A DNA stretch of 64,000 bases from Gorsachius magnificus. Its lineage: Eukaryota > Chordata > Aves > Pelecaniformes > Ardeidae. This document shows positions 50,601-60,300 of the stretch, piece by piece. The notes under the pieces are model-generated. The model did no database searches. It had not been told where the DNA came from and saw only the letters and a list, made by a program, of their open reading frames with translations. The DNA lies in contig CM067095.1 in NCBI GenBank assembly GCA_034008185.1, positions 1,720,610 to 1,784,609 on the forward strand, in the 5' to 3' direction. The translations under genes were made by a program, and so were the position numbers. Each line of letters opens with the position of its first letter. The stretch's first letter is position 1.

Positions 50601-53600
50601 TCTTGAAGTACCTGCTAAAACCATATCTAGAAGTCTTTTAAATGAAACCAAATAAAATATCCCTAAACCTACACACGCAGGGACATTTTGCATCTGACAT
50701 TTTCCTCCTTTTCCTTCTGCATACAGTGTAACCCAGCAGCAATCTACAACACATCCTATGGGACCCAGCCACACTATTCTCAGCCACGCCTGGCTCCTCA
50801 CTCTGCACAAGAACTGCACCCAAAGCATTACCCCAAGCCGATCTATTCATACAGGTGAGTAGAGAGCAGCACAGCACGCTGCCTACAGCCTGACTCTAAC
50901 GCTGTAGGTGTGGGAGCACGAGAGTGTTTGATTCCTTTTAAAGGGAACAAAAATCCCATCATCCACCCAGGAGCTCGGTAGAAGCTGCCTCTGAGGGGCA
51001 GCAGGAACAAAGAGGCAAACTAGTTCCTGGACATCAGCGTAAAGGTAGAGTAATAGCAGGGAGGAGTAAAATCCGCAGGCTCACAGGGTGACTTTCCAGC
51101 ACTTGAGTACAGCAATCCCACGATCAGCAGGCTGAGGCTGCTAGACCAGAAGGCGGCACACGATGGCTAAACAGATGCAGTCTGTTATGTCCTGTATTTC
51201 TCTATCCTCCAGTTGCTTGATTGCAATGGCGCTGAAGAACAGCAAAACAGGCAGCCTCCCAGTGAGCGAGATCTACAGCTTCATGAAGGAGCACTTTCCC
51301 TACTTCAAGGTACGCGTGGGCTTGAAAGGTGCAAGTAGAACGTCACAAATTCTTTGTTTGGGGCTTATTGCACTCACATCCTCCTGCACCTTTCAGACAG
51401 CCCCTGACGGCTGGAAGAACTCCGTGCGCCACAACCTGTCTCTGAATAAGTGTTTTGAGAAGGTGGAGAACAAGATGAGTGGCACCTCTCGCAAAGGGTG
51501 CCTGTGGGCTCTCAATCCAGCCAAGATCGACAAGATGGAAGAGGAGATGCAGAAGTGGAAGCGGAAGGACTTGGCTGCTATTCAGAGGAGCATGGCTAAC
51601 CCAGGTAGGGCTTATGTTACGCTTTTGCTCTGTGGATGAGAGGCAAGGGGGAGAAATGGCTCTTTGGCCAGGAATGCAGGAACCTTAAGGAAGAAGTTAT
51701 GCTGAGCAGAGCTGCCCAGTGCAGAGCTCTCGTGCCTTGCAACGGCCTCCTCCTCCTCCTCCGCGCTGCTCGGCTGAAATGCCCCACGCTCTGCCGCGAA
51801 TGCAGTCGTTGCTGCCGCCCCGAGGTTGCGCGACAGGGCGATGTGCTGCAGCAGGAGGAGGTAACGGCCCTGACAGCTCTGGTTGGAGGCCCTCAGTGCA
51901 AACCGCTCCCCAGCTTCAGAGCGGATTGTCGTTCTCCCCCACGCTAACCTCTCCAGCACAGCCAAGGCCTTCTGAGGAGTTATGCTGCCTCCAGTGTTAG
52001 CATTTATAGTGTCACAGTTTAATGCGGCTTTTTGCCTGCTCTGCAAAACTCTCCCTTTACTAAGTCCTTATTTATAAAGACACGCGATTTTGAAGCTTTC
52101 GGGAGCTCAATATTGGCAAAATCAGCTGGAGTTCTTTGCTGCAAAATCTGTAGAATACAGTCAATGATAAATTACATTCTCCTTTGCTTAAAAACAAAAG
52201 TGCCATTGAAACTGTCAGGAGCCTCTCGTACGAATCTTATCTGATACACAAGCAGAATCCAGAGTATCCCTATGAGCAGGAGACCTACTGAGGATGCTTG
52301 GTTCTGTTGCTGTGGTCCAGCTGCCACTGGTGGTGGCTTGGTTGCTCCGTGTAAGTCTCATGCGACCATTTCTTTAGCTCAGTTAGGGGTAACCGTGGAA
52401 GTAGGTCAGGGTAGGGGTTAAGGGAAGGGAAGGAGCTGGCATTCCTTTGCTCTCTGCACAGTCAGAGCCTGCCTTCTGTCACTCATACAGTGACAGGCGC
52501 TGCCTGTTCAGTTTTATGGCAAAAGCCTGCGGCTGCGCTCACTCGTGAAACGCTTTGGCTGGGCCCTGCTGGAACAAATGGGTTAAACTGTCTCTTTTCT
52601 TCCTTGGGAATGGGTATCGCTCGTGCAGAAGAGCTAGACAAGCTGATCACTGACAGACCCGAGAGCTGCAGGCGGCCCAGCAAGCAGGCAGAGCCCGAGG
52701 TCTCCACCCTGAACCACCTGGCAGCAGCCCAGGGCCGCATCTCCATCTCCCAGCTGCAGCCTCAGCCCATCATGACGCTCTCGCTGCAGTCCATCCCCCT
52801 GCATCACCAGATCCAGACCCAGGCTCGCATCGCCCCGGATTCACCAGCACCTGCACAAACGCCTCCTCTCCATACCCTGCCTGACATGAGCCACAGCCCC
52901 CTTCCCCACCATCCCATGGGACGCGCGCCTCCGGATTTCCTCAACGTGACAGCAGACATGAACACGGAGGTGGATGCTCTCGACCCGAGCATTATGGATT
53001 TTGCATTGCAAGGTATGGGAGAAGGGAGGGGAGGGCATGGTTTATATGGTTATGTAGTCACTGAATATATATCCAGGGTCCTCAGCAGGATGTTAAAAAC
53101 TTGTGCTGGGTGCTGGCCTCTGCAGCCTGACTTTCCTGGCCTTCCTCGGTGCGTTTCTGCCCTCTGCCAGATGGGATGGCAAACCACCCTCATGGCTGAA
53201 GCGCCCTGTGGGAGACGTAGATGGGGATATCCAGCTAGCTGGCTCTGGGACACGCACTCCTCCCATGGGAAACCACAGCTCTACTCGTACCTTGGTTTCC
53301 CCCTTCTGCAAAAGGGGAACTTCCCCGGCTCGCGGCCATGCTGAGCGTGGCCCCTGGGTTTCTGGTTAGCACACGGTAGGTAGATGCTGTCCAGAGAGGT
53401 CTGTGTCCCTGCTGGAACCGGGGGATTTGGGGAGAACGGACACACTTACTGCCTCTGCGCTGCAAATGGTACCGTCCGCGAGCAGCGCTGGTCCTAAGCA
53501 GCGGGTAAAGCCCTTTAGTTATGGACTGGCCCCTACACACAGTGCCCGGGCAGGTTGGATGTGGTGCCGTGACCAGAATTTAATCTTTTAAAGGTAACAT

Positions 53601-53844
53601 ATGGGAGGAAATGAAAGACGACAGCTTCAGCCTTGATACCCTGGGTGCCTTCAGCAACTCCCCGCTCCACCTCTCAGACTGTGACCTGGGCACCCCTGGC
53701 CTCACCCCAGTCTCCAGTGGCAGCGATCGCTCCTTCTCAGACTTGCAGGTCACCGGCCTTTACACCACCTACACGACACTGGACAACGTAGCAGCAGCTC
53801 AGTACATGAACCCCCAAGGCAACAAACCCATCGCTCTGCTCTGA
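38588..53844 (+). CDS. FOXN4: FOXN4, forkhead box N4 transcription factor (complete coding region)
   Basis: FOXN4 is a nuclear winged-helix factor that commits retinal progenitors to amacrine and horizontal fates and acts in V2 spinal interneuron choice through Notch ligand and Ascl1 control. Nine coding exons join in consistent phase: 38591-38673, 49236-49399, 50251-50366, 50464-50577, 50727-50854, 51213-51309, 51397-51604, 52629-53012, 53594-53844. The product is 514 residues, close to human FOXN4 (about 517). It opens [20 protein letters not shown]. The forkhead domain spans about 196-292, with recognition helix [10 protein letters not shown] at 242-251. A conserved acidic stretch ([19 protein letters not shown]) and the end GNKPIALL lie in the C-terminal activation region. 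No frameshift or missing residue is seen. The start is fixed by homology. It is convergent with ACACB and divergent from MYO1H. Confidence 0.97.
40544..40596. repeat. FOXN4: GGGA-T19 / A15-TCCC inverted repeat
   Basis: GGGA followed by 19 T, an 11-base spacer, then 15 A and TCCC. It can form a long A/T hairpin with a GC clamp. Confidence 0.85.
43566..43573 (+). promoter_or_regulatory. TATA-box-like element in FOXN4 intron 1 (candidate)
   Basis: TATAAAAG is a strong TATA consensus. A GA-rich, GC-enriched block follows at 43850-44110. It could mark an alternative promoter, but no exon was confirmed. Confidence 0.25.
47326..47355. repeat. FOXN4: G-rich tract, G-quadruplex capable
   Basis: Several G runs, including one of about 11, separated by single non-G bases, on the FOXN4 sense strand. 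Confidence 0.7.
47384..47457 (+). promoter_or_regulatory. FOXN4: SOX-motif cluster with 21-base tandem duplication (candidate enhancer)
   Basis: Three ACAATGG SOX-type motifs lie at 47384, 47425 and 47446. The last two are inside two tandem 21-base copies (47416-47436 and 47437-47457) that differ at one base. A CACGTG E-box sits at 47395-47400. The motif match is direct; function is inferred. Confidence 0.4.
47632..47644 (+). promoter_or_regulatory. FOXN4: RFX-like X-box in FOXN4 intron 1 (candidate)
   Basis: GTAACCATGGCAA matches the X-box consensus on both half-sites with few changes. It lies about 175 bases after the SOX cluster, next to a homeodomain-like CTAATTATTG. Confidence 0.35.
49236..49399 (+). 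CDS. FOXN4: FOXN4 coding exon 2
   Basis: The acceptor is ctattttgcag and the donor gtaaact, phase 2 in and phase 1 out. It encodes residues 28-83, including [20 protein letters not shown], a strongly conserved N-terminal segment of FOXN4. Confidence 0.95.
49400..50250 (+). other. FOXN4: FOXN4 intron 2
   Basis: An 851-base intron with a short T run near 49965. Open frames here match nothing known. Confidence 0.85.
50251..50366 (+). CDS. FOXN4: FOXN4 coding exon 3
   Basis: The acceptor is tccaaaatag and the donor gtaagagc. It encodes residues 83-121 ([14 protein letters not shown] to THGTN), a low-complexity region before the forkhead, and ends in phase 0. Confidence 0.9.
50464..50577 (+). 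CDS. FOXN4: FOXN4 coding exon 4 (NAGNAG acceptor)
   Basis: It encodes about residues 122-159, [12 protein letters not shown] onward, a Gln/Pro-rich stretch ending TQQ before gtactg. The acceptor reads ccccagcag, so splicing at 50461 would add one glutamine. Human FOXN4 has SMSQFPVGGQPS here. Both choices keep the frame. Confidence 0.88.
50727..50854 (+). CDS. FOXN4: FOXN4 coding exon 5 (start of forkhead)
   Basis: The acceptor is ttctgcatacag and the donor gtgagt, phase 0 in and phase 2 out. It encodes residues 160-202; [15 protein letters not shown] begins the forkhead domain at about residue 196. Confidence 0.95.
50855..51212 (+). other. FOXN4: FOXN4 intron 5
   Basis: A 358-base intron. 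It carries an in-frame ATG at 51163 by chance. Nothing else is recognised. Confidence 0.85.
51213..51309 (+). CDS. FOXN4: FOXN4 coding exon 6 (forkhead helices 1-2)
   Basis: The acceptor is tctatcctccag and the donor gtacgc. It encodes [20 protein letters not shown] through EHFPYFK, residues 202-234, and ends in phase 0. Confidence 0.97.
51397..51604 (+). CDS. FOXN4: FOXN4 coding exon 7 (forkhead recognition helix and wings)
   Basis: The acceptor is cctttcag and the donor gtaggg, phase 1 out. Residues 235-304 include [20 protein letters not shown], the DNA-recognition helix, and [19 protein letters not shown] after it. All expected helix-3 residues (N, R, H, S) are present. Confidence 0.97.
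51605..52628 (+). other. FOXN4: FOXN4 intron 7
   Basis: A 1024-base intron between phase-1 ends. Nothing recognisable is seen in it. Confidence 0.85.
52629..53012 (+). CDS. FOXN4: FOXN4 coding exon 8
   Basis: The acceptor is gctcgtgcag and the donor gtatgg. Residues 304-432: [17 protein letters not shown], a Pro/His/Gln-rich middle with [13 protein letters not shown], and the acidic [17 protein letters not shown], part of the C-terminal activation region. Confidence 0.96.
53013..53593 (+). other. FOXN4: FOXN4 intron 8
   Basis: A 581-base intron ending aatcttttaaag. The reading frame of exon 8 stays open far into it by chance; homology resumes only at 53594. Confidence 0.85.
53594..53844 (+). 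CDS. FOXN4: FOXN4 coding exon 9 and stop
   Basis: It encodes residues 432-514: [40 protein letters not shown] and the conserved end [11 protein letters not shown] lies at 53842-53844. Confidence 0.96.
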
Positions 53845-53903
53845 GTGTGGACCTCTGACTCCGGGGACGGTTTCTCCCAACCGTTAGAATCTGACCTGAA
53901 AGC

Positions 53904-53909
53904 AATAAA
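53904..53909 (+). terminator. FOXN4: FOXN4 proximal polyadenylation signal
   Basis: Canonical AATAAA about 60 bases after the FOXN4 stop codon. Confidence 0.6.
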
Positions 53910-55478
53910 GAGCTCCTCCTGCGGACGCCTGGAATGTGTTGGCTATTTACCAGGATACGGGATTTGACGCCAAAATAAATCAAACTGTTACTGGTAGAAC
54001 CACTTTCACCCGAGGCGAGGCTGAGGAAGGGGCACGGAGTCTTGTGTTGCAGGACTGGCGAGCTCTCAGGAAGGACCCGGAAGGCATCGGTCAGCAGAAA
54101 CGCTCACTAGAACATAACTGAGCTAAAAAATAGCCCGGTTAAGGTAAAGACATTTCATTGACACTGTGATCTCGACTTATACACAGACGCTGTTTGGTCA
54201 CCACCTACACAGAAGCCAACGCACGCCAACCAGGTGGTCAGCACCCAGCTGGAGTCCAAAACGGTTCATCGTGCACCACGTATATCTCTTCTCTGAAATT
54301 GCCAAATAGCTGTCGCCATTCAACAGAGACCCCACACAGCTTCTGGAGACGCTCGCGCCTCTAACGCTTTTCTGACGTAACTGCTGTTAATTTATTATTA
54401 TGAGGTAGGAAAAAAGGAGCAAAAATACTAAAAATGAGAACTCGAACCCATAGCGGGCAACTGCTACAGCTGGGTTTAAAACCCAAGTCCTTACCCCGTG
54501 AAGGAGGTGGTACTACTGAGTTATTACACTGATCGCTGGCTAGAAGATTTTAGGAATTATGCCTATTTTTAGGATTTTTTACAACAAGATTAGGGTTTTT
54601 TATAGGCTCGTGTATTGTGCTTCTGTCTATTCTTGTGCTAGGCAGTATTACTATTTGTAAATTTATTTATATTTATTGTTATGAAGAGAAAAGAAATTAT
54701 GTGAACTGAGCACTGTTCCATTTTTTTTTTAAAATGCTGCAGTAACCTCTTTTACACCCACTAAATTATTCATGATCAAAAATGCAACAATTTTAATCAC
54801 TGTTGTTACACTACAGTTCTTTTAAATAAGCACTTTGGATACTGTGAAATTCATGGGTTTTTTAAAAAATTCAGAGACCAAATATTGTAACTGTACCATA
54901 CCGATTCATAGTAGTTGTTCCGTCCTAATTAACCAAGTAAAATTTATTTTAAGGTAGTTTTTTAAATTTGCAAACCCTGCTTTATACGTGGTAACACATG
55001 CTGCAAAAAAAACCTGCTGAAACATCTGAGAACACGAAAAGCAAACTCCATGCTGAGGTTTCATTTACTTACACCTCTGTGCCCACGACGTGGTATTTAT
55101 ATCTCGTGATTTTGTCCGTTCCCGTCCGTTAATGGAACGTCCCAGCCTGTCCGTTCCTGGTGTTGCATCCACGTGCTCGTGGGCTCCTCTCTCCCACACG
55201 GAGCGTGGCTGGGGCTGGTTGGAGGCAAAAAGCTTCCCCAGCTTACAGCCGCGTGCTAAAATCCCAGGGGGTGCCGGATGCTGGAGCCACCCAGCTGCAA
55301 ATCCCTGTTGTGAAGGTCGCGGGCTAGAAAACATCCACGCCTGTGTCTTCCCCAGCACATATGCCCACGGTGCTACCTCTTCCAAAAGGGCACAATGCTC
55401 CACGTCATAATTTATTGTTCAGGAACAAATGTGATTAATGATCATTTGCTGTGACTGGCGTCATCTACGATGTCTTAA

Positions 55479-55501
55479 TTTTTTTTTTTTTTTTTTTTTT
55501 T
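55479..55501. repeat. Poly-T tract of 23 bases
   Basis: A homopolymer T run at the right end of the AT-rich FOXN4 downstream region. Confidence 0.9.
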
Positions 55502-55510
55502 AAATAAATA

Positions 55511-57368
55511 TTTCTTAGCACTAAGCCTGGGTCATTCTTGGATGCGCTGCGCTATGACTACTGCGGCGGCAGGGGCGCCCCAGCCACGTGGCAAGCTACA
55601 GCTTGGCCTTAAACAGTAATTCCAAGGATTAAACAGTAATTCCCAGGCTTCTGCTACTGGAAATCCAACCCAGGGAGGAAATAGGTTCATACAACTTACG
55701 GATGTTGACAAACGGACAGAGCCCAGACTTGTTTGACTCCAGCCGCGGTGCCGAGCACGCTGAGGAGCGGGCCCTTCTCTTGAGTCTAGGACTTGGGTGT
55801 TTATGCATCTCGTCCATGCACGGAGCATTTGTAGCGCCCACCTGCAAAGGGAAGGGAGGGCTCGCCCCAAAAAGAGCAGCCTTTCCCAGGCTTCTCTGCC
55901 TTCACAGACATAAAATGCTGTGGCTGAGGCTTTGTCTCTGGCTCAAATCCTCCAGGAGAAGAAGAGTTTGCAGGTATTTACTGCACGAGCTCTTTTTCCT
56001 GTTCTGTCAAGCTCTTCCTGAAGAGCTCTGTGCCCAAGTGTGGGGAAGAGCCCTGGCTTGGGCCAGGCGCTGGCGGGAGGGCTGCTGTGAGCCGCTCGGT
56101 GCCGCAGCAGCTCCCGAGCTGCGGGGAGGGGGCTGCACAGCCGCAGAACCACCAGCCCCCACTCAGATCCAACGACAAAAGAAACAGAGCTCAGGAAAAC
56201 TTCCTCAACGACTGTGCTCACTTTTATTGGCAGGAGTTTGGCTCCTGGATGGCGAGCGTCAGCACCCCCCTCCCCTGACAAAGTGCAGTGACGCCTTTCA
56301 AACCAGCAAGCGTCTCCTAAAGCCCTTTCCACCCCCAGCCCCGGGACAGGGGACCTCCCCACTGACCCTGGGGGGAGCCCCCAGCCCAGGCGCGACCGAG
56401 GAGGTGCCCAACACCTCCTCACCACAGCAATACCGGCACCGTACTTGAACCAAGGCCTCCCACCTTCCATCACCATCCTGCCCCCCGCTTCGCGAACCAA
56501 AGCTAAACCTGTGCTGGTGAACCATCGCGCCCGCGCAGCCAGAGGCACTGGAAAGCCCATATTCGAACTTCCCTTCCATGAACCAAGCTGATTAAAGGCC
56601 ACCCAAGAAGCAAGATACAGGTCCGAGCAGTTGGAGAGCTCACCCCGGCTCCTGTGCTTCAGCAGAGGAACCAGGTCGCTGGGGCAGGAGCACCCAGAGC
56701 CGTGTCCTCCCTCCTCTCTGTCCCCCCGCAGGAGCCACAGGCTGAAACCATCCAAAGGAGCTGTGGCAGGAGCCAGAAAGGACAGGAGAGGGGTGAAAGG
56801 AAGAGCCGGGTCAGCCAAACCATGGTGGATCTGCCGATGCTCCTGCTGCACGGCTCACTGGTGTCTTTTCTGGGCCATCAGCAACTCAGCCACATCCACC
56901 GATCTCCCCCCAACAAGGGGAAGGATGAGAAAATGGCTCCTCTCAGTTCCTGAGTTTATTATAAAACATTGGTTTGAGGCTCCTTCTTAGGCAGGGTTTA
57001 CATTTCCATGTGCCGGTGCCTGGTGAGCTTCACCATGGCCACACCAGGACCTCCTCCTTCATCCCGCTCCCCTGTGGTGCCTGGGCCAGCCGGTTTGTAC
57101 TTCCAGCTCCGTCCAGTCTCACGAGATGTGTCTGATGCTGCTGCTTGTTTTAAAGGCTAAGGCCAGAGCTTGCAACTATAAAACACAGTAACAGATTTTA
57201 GATTCTTTTTAAAACCAACTTCTGCACCAGGTCCAGACTCCAGACTTGGCTTGGGCCAAGTTTATCTTCTGCCAAGCTGCCCCTCTGATGAACGCCCCCA
57301 GTGCCAGAGGGAACTTCGCACGGATGGAGAGACCATCTTCACGGCTTAAAATACAAACATTGGCATCC
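55511..57368. other. Convergent intergenic region between FOXN4 and ACACB
   Basis: GC-rich DNA of about 1.9 kb. A 302-codon open frame (55943-56851, minus) and a 248-codon one (55702-56448, plus) overlap and match nothing I recognise; both are probably effects of base composition. Minus-strand AATAAA signals at 56955-56960 and 56222-56227 could end longer ACACB transcripts. A 15-base direct repeat (TTAAACAGTAATTCC at 55609 and 55629) is present. Confidence 0.6.
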
Positions 57369-57374
57369 TTTATT
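57369..57374 (-). terminator. ACACB: ACACB polyadenylation signal
   Basis: AATAAA on the minus strand, about 145 bases after the stop, giving a short 3' UTR. Further signals lie at 56955-56960 and 56222-56227. Confidence 0.65.
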
Positions 57375-60300
57375 TAGGCAAACGAGTAAGAGTCCCAGGC
57401 TTCAGCTTGAGGGCTGACGGAACCAGGTGGGAAGGTGAGGTCTGGCCTCTGAGCAGCAGCGTGTCCCAGTGTCCCTCCTGCCCCGCGGCCACTGCCCTGC
57501 ACGCTGCCGGCCGCCGGCTCACGATGGGCCGTCATTATCCACTGTCGACAGGAGACGGGCGACCTGGGCCTTCTGTGCCCGGGTGATGTGCTGAGCCATC
57601 TGGATGATGCAGTCCATGGCCACCTCAGGGTTGGCTTGGACCAAGCTGCAAGGCAGACGGGAGAGGGCAACGGCCTCAGGGGCTGAAGTACGAACCTCCT
57701 CATCTCAACTGCCCACTGTCCCCAACCCAGGGGACAGCATTGGCCTTCGCATCCCAGCTCCCGCAGCCACTCACCTCCGGATGTGCTTGAGCACGTAGTC
57801 CCGCTTCAAGTACTTGATGTTCTCCCGGATGGCCGACTGGGTGCCATCGTCCTCCTGCAGGTGCTTCTCCAGCCACTCCACCACCACCTGGTTGTTGTCC
57901 CAGAGGTAGCCCTGGGGAGAGCAGCATGCTGGGCAGGGGGTCCTGCTGCCTGCACAGCTCGAGCCCCCCGTTCCGCTGCATCCTTGGGCTTGCTCCTCCC
58001 ATGACACAACCAGGCAATGGGGTTTTTTCTTCTCAGTCCTGCACATACAGCACAGCACGCTCCCCTACTCCTATGTAACAGCCACTGGGGAAAAGGTTCA
58101 GTCTGGAAACTGAAACTGGGGGAAGCTTCATGGAGTGTTTAAAGTGCAAAGAGCTAAGGTAAAATACGTCTCCTTTGCACGCCCTTGTTTCCCAGCTCAG
58201 CAAGAGCAGGGCTGACACGGCGATGCGTGCGTCATGGCAGTTGCACTTGAGAGCAGCTCATATACAAAGACTTCAAATCTCTCTTCTGCCCTGGGAAGCC
58301 CTATCTGAGGGTAGAAAATGAGGAGGCCTGTGTTTATTTGGGGGCCACCTTGCTGCCGCTGAGCATCAGCATCCACCTGGGGTCACCCGCTTTGAAGAGA
58401 CAGCGCCAGGCTGAGGGCTGCTCAGCCCCCCCGCCCCCCCCGGCACAGGCTGCAGAATGAATTCCCAGGGAGGCACCAGCAAAATGGCTGAGCACCAGGA
58501 GAGCAAGGTGACAGCCCTGGGGCCCCCCCTGGCCGCAGGGGTGCCTCGGGAAGCCTGGGGCTACCTTTGCGGCTCCTTCTGTCTCCATGAACCAGCGCCG
58601 CAGCATGGACTGGATGTGGATGTGGCTCAGCTCACTGTTCGCCTTCAGGACCTCTGCCTTCACCTCCTCCTCCAGCAGCAGCCGTCGCAGCCGCCAGTAG
58701 AGGAAGGAGCGGGCATTCTTCCACTCCAGGATGTCCTGAAGAAATGGGGGCAGAGCCCGGGTTGGTCTTTGCAGAAAGAAGAGGAGCTGCTGTGCAGCGA
58801 CTGCTCGCTCACAGCTCGCGCCGGCGGGTTTGAAGGCAGCTCTGCTGGGCTGGAGCAGAGAGCAGCACCCGGGGCAGGAACGGCACCATGAGCTGCAGCT
58901 CAGACCCCTGGGAGGGGACTTTGCCTCCTGCCTTTGTGCCACCACAGCAAAATTCCCTGCACCAATCCCCCTTCCCACCTCTGCCTTGGCTCACCGTGAT
59001 GACACCTTTCTCCTGCATGCGGCCCGGGGTGTCATGCAGGTCGGCGAAGTGCACAGCCACCTGGTAGTACATGGGCAGGAGGAGCTCCTCCCGGGCTTTG
59101 AGCTGCTTCTCCAGCTCCCTGTGCTGTGCCTCAGACAGCTCGGGGGTCCCTGTGGGACACACTGTGCTGAGCAGCCCACCCACCACCCCTGCGACAGGGT
59201 CCACCAGCCACCCTGGAGCCTGGGCTCCTCTCTGTGCTCCTCCATCAGCCACCCCCGCCAGGGAACGGGGCACCCAGAGTCACGTCCCTTTGCTTTGGCA
59301 CGTTTACACCCCTGCCCAGAGCCCAGCCACAGGCAGCCACGGCCGGGCTGCACCATGTTCAGCACCTCCGCAAGAGAGGTGGGAGGTGACACTTGCAAGG
59401 ACTTAGAGTGACTTTGTTTTATCAGGGCGGAGGGGCATGGGGGCAAGGACCTCCCAGTTTAGCCCCACCATCTTCTGCAGGCAGGAGCCAATCACGGGGT
59501 GCAAGGAGACCCGGTGCATTACTGGCAGCCTCTGTGCAGCCTTGTAATGATTCTGTGTCATCTCATCAGGTGCTCTCTCAGCACGGCCATTGCCACTCTT
59601 CATCTCAAAGCATGGGAGAAAAGTCCAGCACTGTTCACAGAGCCCCCAGGAGATACAGGTGTTGGAAAGTGTCTCCACATCCTCTCGGCAGGCTCCACAT
59701 TCAGAAAAGCCATGAAGAATTTTCACAGAGAAGCATTAAAGGATTTCCTGATGGTTGCCACCGTGGTGTTTGAGCCTCATGTTTTAACTTATCGCTACCA
59801 ACGCTCTCAAGCCGAAATGCCCTTCCCTTACCTAGCTGCTCAACGAGCTTGGCATAGACCGTATCAATCCTTCTCATGGTCTTCACCAAATCTTTCTTTC
59901 TGAACTTGATCTCCACCGTTCCTCCAGGCTCCAAAATGCCTCCCCTGGAAGGAAAGTTTGGTAAAGCAGGGGCTGGTATGCACAGGAGAATAAATCCTGG
60001 GACAAGAGGTCCAGGCAACTCTCTCTTCTAAGAATTAGGGAGAGAGAAAGCCTAAAAGGGTTTTATTTCCAGTCTGGGATTCTTGTCTATCTTCCCACTC
60101 CTTACAGGTTGTTCCAATGTGCATTAATTCAGGTTAGAGAAAAGTCCTCCTGATCCCTAGAACTGTATTTTACTCGCCCACAGCCTTTGCTGGATGCAGG
60201 AGATACCTGCCACACTGCTCTGTAAGAGCCCTGGAACTTTTAGCTGATGGGTTTGATTAACTCAAGGGTAAAAAATAGAGATCTCAAGGGACCAGAGGTC

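Larger units (their letters stand above)
53845..55510 (+). other. FOXN4: FOXN4 3' UTR and downstream AT-rich DNA
   Basis: An AATAAA signal at 53904-53909, only about 60 bases after the stop and followed by a GT-rich stretch, could end a short transcript. AT-rich DNA with ATTTATTTATATTTATTG-like AU-rich motifs (54650-54680) continues to a 23-T run (55479-55501) and another AAATAAATA, so a long 3' UTR is also plausible. Which site is used cannot be told from sequence. Confidence 0.5.

Noticed and set aside
51163..51212. Open frame starting at 51163 that runs into the FOXN4 forkhead exon, suggesting an alternative start
   Set aside because: The frame crosses a clear pyrimidine-rich acceptor (tctatcctccag), and exon 5 splices in correct phase to 51213. 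The upstream in-frame ATG is in the intron.
54438..54510. tRNA-like stretch on the minus strand with GGGTTCGAGTTC (B-box-like) and a GGGTTTTAAACCC palindrome
   Set aside because: No A-box at the right distance and no acceptor stem closing a cloverleaf. Treated as chance in FOXN4 downstream DNA.
55943..56851. 302-codon minus-strand open frame between FOXN4 and ACACB
   Set aside because: GC-rich context, overlapped by an equally long plus-strand frame; no recognisable domain, and plausibly extended ACACB 3' UTR.
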